Below are positions 24,576 to 35,600 of a DNA stretch of 64,000 bases, in pieces; the first letter of the stretch is position 1, and every line of letters begins with the position of its first letter. The notes beneath the pieces are model-generated. The model did no database searches. It was not told the DNA's origin and saw nothing but the letters and a program-made list of their open reading frames with translations. Source of the stretch: Paramarasmius palmivorus (taxonomy: Eukaryota > Basidiomycota > Agaricomycetes > Agaricales > Marasmiaceae); contig JAYKXP010000031.1 of assembly GCA_037176845.1 (NCBI GenBank), positions 485,665 to 549,664 of the forward strand, written 5' to 3'. The translations under genes and the position numbers were made by a program.

Positions 24576-26610
24576 TCAGACCAAAACTGGACCTTGCTCC
24601 GAATCCTTGAACCAATACCAGACGATAGCTTTCTGCTTAGCGCAATCCACCAACACTCGATCACGTTCCTCATAACCAGGAGGAACATCAGGAAACACGT
24701 AACCCCGATATTCAGCTCTATCTCCCATGCGAATCTCACCAAGGCACTGGCTGCAGTCGACGACTACCACATTTTCCTCCGTCAACAAACCTCGCAGTTC
24801 TTCGACCAGCTGGGATCGCAATTGAAGGAGATGATGTGCAAAATGGCGGACGAACCCCTCATCGAGACGCAGAGTAAAGTGAACACCAACTAGTTAAACA
24901 GTATCAGCAAAACCATGTTAACCAATTGACCAACGCAAAGCTCACGTTTTCTCTCCGCGACGTGATTCGTACACTCCTCACGGTGACCATTCGACCAATC
25001 CTCTCGTTGGCAATCCACGGTGCAGTATCGTGTTTGCAAACAATCACCGCAAACCTTTGTTCTCATAACAGAGGACTTCGCCTTACGTGACACCACAAAG
25101 TCAGTCCAACATAAGGAATATACAGCCAAAGAAAACTCACTCGGTTACCAACGTTTAACCCACACTGTTTTTTTTTTAAAAAAAAACCATAATAATGGCT
25201 AAGTCAGAAATACACCAACAAACCAAAGAGACAAGGAGCAAACATCTTAGACAATTCCGAAAGCAAACAGTACCATCGACGCGAAAGGAAAGCGCGGACA
25301 TTCGCAAAATTCGCCGAACAAAAATGACCACTCACCAACGGATACGAACACAACGCAGAACACGCACGACCGTAAGCAGATGACTTATAAGTATCCGCTT
25401 CCTCCCTCACCAGCGACACAGCCTCCGACCACTCATCCCAAGCTCCGAGATGACTAGTCTGCTCGGGGGACGTCCTACGCATATCCCTTTCCACCGCACG
25501 CCGAACAGCCGGTGTCAACAGATGCGGAACCAAGACAGCGAACAACCGATCGCAATCCTCCTTCAACACTGAACTATAATCCAGACACAACATGTGATCC
25601 GACCGCCTTTCCTCCAGCACCCCAAAACGACCGACACCAACAACGGCACGCAGAAGCCCAGCTTTCAGGCCTTCCAACACCCATCCTCCACTTCCCTCTA
25701 GCCCTGCAACCTCCTGGACAAACAGAATACACAAGGACAACAAACGTCCAACATATTCCGTGTCAAGAACGCGTAAAGCCAACGCAGAATGTAAAGGATA
25801 TTCTTCTAACTCCTCGACCAATCTAATCATGCACGTCGCCAGCCATTTCACCGAGGACGAGGTACGGATTCTTTCGCCGCGTACCTCATACAACAGCAAC
25901 AGCACATAAACGAGCGCATGAGTTTCAGCCACGTCGTCCAACATTGAGTCCTTGCGAATAGACGCTATCACGCGTGCAAGAATAACTGAAACGAAATCCA
26001 CCGAGGAATACTGACGAAGACATTCCTTCATAGCGGTAAATGCATGTCGGCCTGCGTAGGTCCCTTCTGTCCAAAAGGGATGCACGAGCACCGCGATTGC
26101 CGGGGAAAGAGGAATGGGATCCACCGTCAGTGCTCCGAAAAGTAGCTGCACGGCAATACGAGGAAACTCGCTGGACGCACGAATCGAAAGGGCCAACTCC
26201 GACGAAGGGTAGTGTTCGATCAACGCATAGACGAGATTGAAAATTCCGCGCAATACCTCGTCGCACCACTCGGCAGTAGAAAGAGCTACCGGCTGTGGTC
26301 TTGAACCGGAGAAACAAGGACTCCACAAACGAAGACCCTGAAACCATCTTCGTAACAAGCCCCAAGTTTCGTCGGCATCCATACCAGGGAGGAGTGTTTC
26401 CCTTCCACCGCTGGCGAACGGATGAGGATACAGATAGTCCTTATACGCCTGCAGCGCAACCAATGCTCCTTTACAAGCTAGAACGATATCCGAATCTCCG
26501 GCGCACGAACCAGGGACAGGACGACTAAGCAAACACCCCACATGCCGCAAAGTCTGAGGATCGCCCAACCTCGCCATCTTTATCAACGAATCAAACGATA
26601 CCCTGGACAT
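24576..26610 (-). CDS. MYND-type zinc-finger protein
   Basis: The long first exon starts MSRVSFDSLIKMARLGDPQT (26610) and encodes about 410 helical residues, including LRHVGCLLSRPVPGSC and many LxxLL-like helices. After an intron beginning GTGAGT at about 25.38 kb come a MYND-like finger, KVCGDCLQTRYC then TVDCQREDWSNGHREEC (near 25.0 kb), and a last exon with VDCSQCLGEIRMGDRAEYRG ending at 24576. The order, a helical repeat domain followed by MYND and a short tail, fits a large Agaricomycete family. MYND fingers mediate protein-protein contacts. Only the later zinc ligands are clear; the first Cys pair may be split by an intron (CSALCSYPL is a candidate). Internal splice sites between 25.4 and 24.8 kb are approximate. 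Confidence 0.7.
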
Positions 26611-27934
26611 GCTACAAGACACGTTAGCAAAAGATAGTCGTGGACATAATGAACCCACAGTGCGAATATTGCGAAAGGGAAGACACTGAGAAGTCAAGCA
26701 ACCCAAGGGGAACCAACCAAGCCAAGTCTTTGAACCTTTTCGAACCCACACAGCGCCACCGAAACTCACCCAAATATCCGGTCCCAGCGCTCGAATCCGC
26801 CCAAGTTACAAATAAGATATCCTACGTAAGGCGCCTTCCCATCGAGGCCCGAACAAAAGACGAACAAAGCGCTAAACCGAAAATGATGTGAAAAAAACGA
26901 CGATCCCACGGAGATCAGCGCATTACTATCTTGTGTGGTATCCAACAGCAGCCACACTCATCTAGGAACCCATCGGTTATCTAAATACCATTCTATCCCA
27001 ACCCGCGAACGCCGTATAGTGCGCTTAACTTTGCATATACACAGCGAACACGAACAGCCTCCCGGACAATCCTACGAAAAAAAGTAGACCTACAAGCCTG
27101 GAATCAGCTATCAAAACGTAACATTATTTTGAGCTTTCAACTAGAAACACACTTTCCTCAACCATCCACTGACATTCCGCCAGAACCGCCTGTTATCCCT
27201 TGCTCATCCTTTCAACCATGACCACTGATATGAGCCCCAATGCAACGCTCGGTCACCGTCGTCAAAACCAAACATGATCTCCAAAAAAAAAATTAAAGAG
27301 AAGGCCTCACCTGGTTTCAGGACTTCACCTGCAACGGAGGGAGAAGACAGCGGGACGAGCTGTCAGCTCCTCTCCTCACCCGAAACACGGCCTACATAAT
27401 CAGTAACACAATCACACATTCGCCCAACATCGCCCAACAGAACCGAGCTATCCAAAGTACACACAATAACCCGAGTAAGTCAATATGGAAGAATCAAGAA
27501 CGGGTCTACTCGCGCTCGCTCCTTCCAGCAAAAGAATACATCGAAAGCAAAACACCACTGCCAGTCCAACAATAAACTGCAAGAAGAAAAGGAAAAACGC
27601 GATCCGAACCGAAAACCGAATATCGAACCGATACGAAAAAGAGAAATTAGTTCGTGGGAGAAATACCATCGCCTCACCTCAGTTCAGGATAAGGAAATGG
27701 TAGAAGAGAGATGACAATCAGACAGCTCAGAGTGGATCGTCGATAACATCGATAAACCTGCTATGAACCGATCTCGAACAGTACCGCAATACGCGGTTCA
27801 AAGCGGCCGAAAGAGTTGGCATCATACACGTTCTTGTTTAGCCAGGGTGCAAGGTATCTTCTAATTTAAACACAGTAAAACATTTTGCACATCCGTTTTG
27901 CACATCCGTTAAGCATACCCGTTGTTACATACGT
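26611..27934. other. intergenic, no supported gene
   Basis: This region upstream of the MYND gene and downstream of K3 has only short open frames, including low-complexity Arg/Lys/Ser and Phe-rich ones at 27448-27703 that are complementary shadows. No repeat or RNA gene was recognised. Confidence 0.4.
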
Positions 27935-29085
27935 CTAAACCCTACCTAGCGTCACAACACGATTTAACTCTTTATGGTACAATCGAGAATCATCAGCCCG
28001 CCCTTGAACATACTCCTTCAAGATCGCCCAATATTTCTCGTCGCAAGGGCTTTCCGAAACCATCAGACTAACAGAAGTGCGCTCTGTGACATCTCCTGCC
28101 CACGGCTGATCGCTATTGACCGTCACCGGCACCACGCACTTCTGGTGAAATGCGATATTCCTTTCCACCGTGTCTGTACTCGACCGTTGTCGGCGGCTTC
28201 TTATGGCTCCACCAGAAAACAGTCCGTGGTGTCGTATGATGGATACGACCTCTACATTCGGTGGTAGAATGATGTTAGCGAGGAAGCATGATACATTGAA
28301 CGCCCAGTCCGCCCTATTGTGCATCACTATAGCCAATTCCTTCACCGACGCCATGTGAGATATATCGAGCGTAATAGTGAGATCGCTGGGCACATCCTTG
28401 AAGCATGTCACGAATACACGGTTCAATGTAGGCCAGGTACTCTCGGATCCAGCGACTGTTATTCTGTTCCTTCTTCCTGCCATTCTATTCGTCCCATATC
28501 CAACGTTCTTCGTTATAGCGTGGATTCTGATACTACTGTTGACGTCCAATAGATAGTATACCGGTGCAGCGAGGACGCGTAAGCCTGGAAAGAGTGTGGT
28601 CCGTAATGCGTGCAGAATGCTAGGGTGAAAGCGAAGCTTGAGGTCGAGTGTTTCCACCGTAGGTGCCACAGCTCGTACAATATCTGCAATAAGACATGCG
28701 ATCTGGGGTCGGTTTTCATCGAACATCATGGATGGTAGGTCGTTGCAAGCAATACGGGCTGTTCGCGTTTTCCGGAACAACGCCGGATTGCTGAGGAGAG
28801 TACGGTGTAGACGTAGAATTGTCGTGGAACGTGTTATCTCCAGCGTTCTATAGAGGTATGTGAGCAAGCTAATAAAAATGGCGTCAGTGGTTTCCTTCTG
28901 ACATCTCAAAAGATGTCCTCGTACTCGTTGGTGTGTTTCCTTTCTAGTAACAACAGCTGCCAGATTGAACCGCCATCTTGTCTTCTCGTTTCAATTGACC
29001 ATTTCAACACCTCCTGTGTTGTGTCGTAGCACAGTGAAGTGCGCACATTTTCCGAGCGCCTTTTCCTTCTGCTGATTTCGAGCAT
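27935..29085 (-). CDS. F-box-like protein K3
   Basis: Two exons encode 364 residues: exon 1 is 29085-28925 (161 nt) and exon 2 is 28868-27935. The protein starts MLEISRRKRRSENV, then TQEVLKWSIETRRQ and WQLLLLERKHTN. The phase-2 intron is followed by LLTYLYRTLEITRSTTILRL. The LRR-like part includes VETLDLKLRF, FPGLRVLAAPVYYLL and WPTLNRVFVTC, and the tail has CDEKYWAILKEYVQG. The basic N-terminus could be a nuclear signal. Family assignment rests on shared intron position, exon length and spacing with J and K2. Confidence 0.75.
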
Positions 29086-29645
29086 GTTCAGAGCAAGGTA
29101 ATCAGGAGGCTTGGTTCATATTTGACGGACGAACAAGAAGGTGCATCGTGAGAAAGATCGCTAACTCGCCTTTTGTTCGCTTCCTGTAGCGACATATTGT
29201 AGCGCTGTTGCGAACAAGAGGGTGAATAACATTCAGGTACATCACTGTGGTTGATGATTCTTTGCTTTAGATAGCTTCAAGGACGTTGCTAAACGAGCAC
29301 GGTAAAGGAAGGTGAGGATTGTATGTAATTCAATTTTCACACCAAGACAACCGTGGTCTGAACCTAGCCGTGTACTAGTACGGTCGATATTATGTGATGG
29401 CATGGTCTAGAACATCACGTGTTATGTTCAACTTCACGTTGCTTCGGCCTTCAAGTTGTCTTATAACCACCTTCTCCGTACTTTTGTCTTCGTCGCTATG
29501 GTGTATCCTTTACTAGGTACGTTGACTATTACTGTTCCACTTATGGGTGACTGAGCATGAAGATTAGCGTTACTCTACCTGCTGATCTTCATCGCTCCCT
29601 TCCGCATCGCCGGACATTCAAGACGAATATGTTATTCCGCATTGG
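29086..29645. other. spacer before the Helitron reading frame
   Basis: No gene is visible. The 5' terminus of the Helitron (expected to begin TC after an A) probably lies here or just upstream, but no candidate end could be singled out without a second copy of the element. Confidence 0.3.
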
Positions 29646-32600
29646 ATGTTACTGAAAAGAGTGGTTGGGATTTGGATTCGGGAGTCCCTATTTGAAATGT
29701 GGGCATTGAGTGAGTGGTTAATGTCATTCCCGATGATAAACGTTCACCTGGCGTATCTCATCTTTAGAATGGCCTGCTCGGACCACATTCCGAGGTGTAG
29801 CGGGAGCCTACATGAACATAACTCCTCTTTCAATATATATTCTTTGCTCTGTTTACCAGGCATTTCACATGCTCATGGTAAACGGGAGCAACAATGCGAT
29901 AAAACAATACCATTATTCAAATTCAACTTGTTTCCCAACGAACAACATCTTAGATCAACCAATGACGGGTGCTGTTCAAACCCGGTTGAACCATCCTCTA
30001 CGCTGCATGCCACCAGCCTGTTGGAGTTTTTACCCTCTTCCCGTGTCTGTTCGACGAATGACTTATGTTCCTGTGCAGGACAGATCACCTTCCGAGGGAC
30101 CTGTTTACCTCGAGTAATGCCGATCAATGGATGCAAATGCAAGTTTTCCGTCCTCGTTGAATTATTGCACTCTTTGCCAGTAGTGATAGACTCATATGCG
30201 AGCCACTCGTACCGAGGCGAATTCCGTTCATCGCCGCGCTGGCGTATCAGGATTATACAAACCTTCCAAAACACGTGTATCCTCCTTCAACTAATGCATT
30301 CACGCCTCCAGGAGAGCCTTAGATTTGTGTTGTATACGAGCCGCGTTTTTCTGTCTCGTTCCTTAATCCGTAGACACGACTTCCTCAATACCTTGCGGTC
30401 CTTGGTGAACAGCTGCTGTAGCGACAGTGTGTTGTTCGTGTGGTCCGTATCTCTCGTGGGTTCACGTTTGCATTCTAGAGCAGCGTGTTGTTTCCAACGT
30501 ACGTTTGTATATCCAACACTTGTCACCTGGTATTGGGTGCAAGGAAACATGGACGATATGCTAGTGTGCTGCCGGCGATCCTGCTACCGAGATCGAATTG
30601 ATTATGCTGATCCAATGCTAGAATCTGCATTATCTCAGCCCGTGGGGGGCGGAAGAAAACCGAACATACCTTGGTCGTGCTTGCAGCCGTATGTTTCTCA
30701 ACAGAGGGCTGATCGGTACGACGATAGCTTCCGTTTTACTTATCTCAGATGCGAGCAAGTTTCCGGTCCTCTATCCGATACAAACGAGGATACTTTGTAT
30801 GTCTTTGCACCTGTGGAAATACTCATCCCATACCTCTCCCGTGATCAGTGTCGGTTAGCAGGGAAAATGCATCACGCGCCGGCGTATTCTACTCTGAACA
30901 CAGATGAGCTCAGACAGTTCTTTTCTGAACACCAGTGCGTGACTTGTAGGCATGTGGCATCAGTGATTCGTGTAAACAAGCCTGAAAAGGAGAGAAAACG
31001 GGTCACACAGGTAATCAGACGAAACAGAGTGCGAAAAGCGAAGAAAGCACCTGTACCAAGTGAGGTTTTTACTTCTGCGCTTATGCCTTCTCATCAATTA
31101 TCTTCCGGTAGCTTTCCTCCTGCTCGTGCAGATTCTGTCCTCACGGAGCGTCTGATTTCACGGGCGGCGCGGAAGTGTTTGCCGGAATCCTTCGAAGAGG
31201 AAGGGTGTGCCATTTGTGGTCAGCTGACACCGAAATCATTGTTGTCTCCTCTGCGAAACATCAAGAACCTTCTTCACATTCTAGATATAGACGGTGTCTC
31301 TCGCAAAGAAAGATTCAGTATCACAGAACCTATAACTTATACAAACGGACCAGTGTATGACAAAACATGCAAGCTAGTTTGTTCCCCGTGCCGAGCATCT
31401 CTTACAGGAGGGAAACTTCCCAAATATGCTCTAGCAAATGGGTTTTGGTTGGGTGATGTGCCTGAAGAGTTGAAGTATTTGTCCTATGTAGAAAAGCTTC
31501 TGGTAGCTCGTGTTCGACACACTTCCTGTTTTGTGCGTATAGCTACAGGTGGAAAGAAAATGAAAGCTAATGCTATGGCATTTGAATCCCCTATTCCTCG
31601 TGTATATGATGTTTTGCCTCCGCCAAAAGCAGACATAGATGAAGTCTTGGCAATTCTGTTCACAGGGCCATCAAAGCCTTCTGAAGATGACTTTGCCAGA
31701 ACACCCCTTTTGGTAAGGAGAAATGTTGTCAAAAAAGCTTTGACATGGTTGGTGCTCAATCATGCTGACTATTCTGATATCTCAATATCAGACCATCATC
31801 TTCAACAGTATGATGAAAACCTACCACCATGCTCAGTGATATGGAAAGAAGCAACAAGCAACAAGACTGTTGAAGCCATGTCATTAGATGACAATGATGA
31901 TGAAGATGGTTCAGAAGGCTTGTGTACTTTTACTGTACATGGCATTTTATCCGAACGCCTGCCAGGTTATACTAAGGATGAACTTACTGGTATTGCAACC
32001 AGCCATTTTAATCGTGGTGGTAAGGTGCTTGCAGTTGGCCATAAGGAAGAAGGAGAGTCAATATGGAAAAATCCTACCTTATATCCAAAAATGTTTCCGT
32101 GGCTGTTTCCATATGGTCTGGGGGGCATTGGACGGAGTAAGATGTCTGATGAAATGCATAAAAAACTATTATTGATGTATCATGATAAGCGGTTTCAAAC
32201 TGATGAGAATTTTGCTATTGTAGCTTTTAGTCATGAACAGGTTAAAGCTGCTACTTCAGCTGGCTGGCTACTTTCGGATCGTGCATCCTTCTCTGGCATT
32301 GCAGACAGATTAATGAAGTTAAATGCATCTGTATTACAAGATATTGCAGACCGTATGATGAAGGGTGAAAGGGTTCATCCACAAAATGAATCTGAGATTG
32401 CTTGCTTTAAGGTCATTGGTGACCTTGATCGGGTTGCTGGCAAGGTTAAAGGCTCTACTACAACTAAAAAATACATGCGTAATGAAGTATGGTCCCTTAT
32501 TTCACATAAAGGTGCACCTTCATGGTACATAACAATATCTCCTGCTGACAGTAAACATCCTTTATGTATATATTTTGCTGATAATGAGCCTGAGTATTAC

Positions 32601-35600
32601 CCTACATTAAAGAACTATTCTGCAAGATTGCGTACTGTATGCAAAAATCCTGTAGCAGCAGCTAGATTTTTCAAATTTATGGTTGACATATTCATACATG
32701 ATATTCTTGGATATAATAGTACTGAACGTGGATTGTATGGTGACCATGATGCACATTATGGTGTTGTTGAACAGCAGGGAAGGCTAACTTTGCATCTTCA
32801 CTTACTACTATGGATCAAGGGTAATCTCACACCTCTTCAAATACGTGAAAGGCTTTTAAGTAAGAGTGGGGATTTTGAAAAAAAATTAGTAGATTATCTT
32901 GACAGTGTCTTTGCAGGTCAATTTATGGATGCTTCATTAGAGAATGTTGCTACACAGTATCAAAATGCCAAAAATCTAGAAGGGTATAAACCTCCTACTG
33001 AAACCTTTCCTTCCTGTCCTCCAGAAAGGTGTGCAGCACATGATGTGGATAGCCCTGATTCCTTATGTACAGCATGTACTGAGTATACAGACTGGCTCAC
33101 TTACTATAAAGATGAAGTTAATACATTGATCCTTAGAACAAACTATCACGATTGTGATTCAAATCAAAAGAAAGATGGTACTGTTAAAAAACGACACCTA
33201 TATAAAGGGTGTCGTGATAACCGATGGGGTAAGTGCCGGGCTCGATTCCCCCGTCCTATACATCCTAAGACTTCTATTGACCAAGATACTGGTGCTGTTG
33301 TTCTTCGAAAAGATGAGCCATGGTTTAACACATTTTCTTACCCTCTGACTTACTTGCTCCGGTGTAACACAGATGTAACTTATCTTGGGTCTGGTACTGC
33401 AATTAAATCAGTAGTACTATATGTTACAGACTATATTACAAAAGCATCACTAAAAACACATGTGGTATTTGATGCAATACTGTCTGTATATTCCAAGTCA
33501 GGTCAAATAATTAATGGCTCAGAGAGTAGCAATGAAAAGGCAAGAAAGATGCTTACTAAAATAGTGAACCTGCTTACTACAAAAATGGAGTTTGGTGCTC
33601 CTTTAATTTGCACCTATCTACTTGGCTTTCCTGACCACTACACAGATCACCGATTTGTCCCTTTTTATTGGCAACAATATGTTGCTAGAGTTCAGGCTGA
33701 CTGTGCCATATCTGAGGCTAAAGAAGACTCTGCTATTAACAACCAGGAATCCAGTAGTGGCGACCGTGAGCGGGTCACACTACTTAAGCGCGGCAATAGA
33801 ATAGTTGGCCTGTCACCAGTTATGGACTACACTGACCGCCCAATTGAAGCTAGGTCTATATGTTTATATGACTGGATTAGAATAGCACATCGCGTGACAC
33901 TAAAGTCCACTAAGAAAAAGAAGAAAGCACAGAGAGAGCTTCCTCCAATGAATATTCAGCTATTTACCAACACAGATTATAACAGTGATTCTGAATCAGA
34001 CTGTAATGATGGTATTGAGAAACAGAAAACATTACATGCGCAAAGTGGAGAAAAGCTTCCTTCAGGATATTTTTATTATTCGCCAGGCCACGAACTTGTT
34101 AATACTCATGTTGTTAAGATTCAGAAGGATTCCGATAAGCTAGTAGTTAACTTTTTAGGTTGTAATCTACCACGGTGTGATCAAGGTAATTTAGAGTATT
34201 ATTACTGTGTTATGCTTACCCTTTTTAAGCCTTGGTGTAAAGGTACTGATCTCCTGGAAGAATTTCCATCATGGAAAAGCGCATTTGACAACTATAGCTT
34301 CACTGCTCGGCAACAGGAGTTAATGAACAATTTCATGATTAAATATCAATGTCTTGATGCAAGAGATGATTATCATGCTCAAATGAGAAAAACGAATGAT
34401 ATTCAGAGCAGTTGGGATCCATTCTTTGCTGCATTAGATGATGATGAGATAATAGATGAGGATTTGAATCTTCCTGATACAGTACAAACTACAGAGATTC
34501 CTTTAGATGGACTGTCAGATACATTTGAATCTGCAGCTAACTGTATGCAGTATACTAAGGGCTATCGTAAGCAGCTCACACATAAACTCCATATTAAGAT
34601 GACTCTTGAAACATCAAAATGGAATCAAGTTGTCCAGTCAAAGATTACTCAACATCTTGATCCTTCAATACCAACCTTATCTCGTGATCATTGGAAAACA
34701 ACTCTTATGTCAAAACGTCAGAGTGTTCTAGAAGCAAAAGCCAATATGGTACCAACATCTGTACGAGTTCAATTTATGACAGATCGACAACTTGCATTGT
34801 CTAATAGACCAGATACAAATGTTGTTAAAGTAGTTGATAAATCCTATTTAGAGAAGTCTTTTAATGCTAATGCACAATCTAAATTTATCCAAGATACCAT
34901 TTTGAAGTTTCAGCTTAATGACGATCAAGAGCGTGCTTTTCGTATCATAGCAAACCATGCTTCCTCTGTAGACAGTGATCAATTAAAGATGTACATTGGA
35001 GGCATGGGGGGCACAGGTAAGTCAACTGTTTTAAGAGCACTCATTCACTTCTTTGATCTCAGAAAAGAAGGTTATAAACTCCTTGTTGTAGCTCCTACTG
35101 GCAGTGCTGCTGCTTTACTTGGAGGATCAACTTATCATTCAGCTTTTGGCATTAACGACTACTCAACAACAAGCAACTTACCTCTCATCCGTGAGCGGCT
35201 TTTAGGTGTGAAATATGTGTTTTTTGATGAGGTATCTATGCTTTCAGCCTGGGAAATGTATAGGATCAGCAGACAGCTCTGTCTCTGTTTGCTAAAAGAT
35301 GATACTGAGTTTGGTGGCCTTAATATGATATTTGCTGGTGACTTTGCACAGCTACCCCCACCTATGGGTGGTGAAAGCATCTCTTTATATGGGAAAAACA
35401 TTGGAGCATTTCGTAGTACACCTCGTCAACAAGAAGAAGCAATTGGAAAGTCTTTGTGGCACCTAGTAACTACTGTTGTGATACTTCGCCAAAATATGCG
35501 GCAAAGGACCCAGAGCAACGAAGATGCTAAGCTACGAACGGCTTTAGACAATATGAGATATAAAAACTGTACTCAATCTGACATTGCATTTTTGAACTCC

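Noticed and set aside
27448..27703. Phe/Ser-rich minus-strand and Lys/Arg-rich plus-strand ORFs
   Set aside because: They are complementary readings of a low-complexity AG/CT-rich tract without paralog, motif or splice support.
29812..30550. Antisense and alternate-frame ORFs of 87-133 codons inside the 5' part of the Helitron frame
   Set aside because: They have no motif and overlap a much longer frame; they more likely reflect unusual composition than genes.
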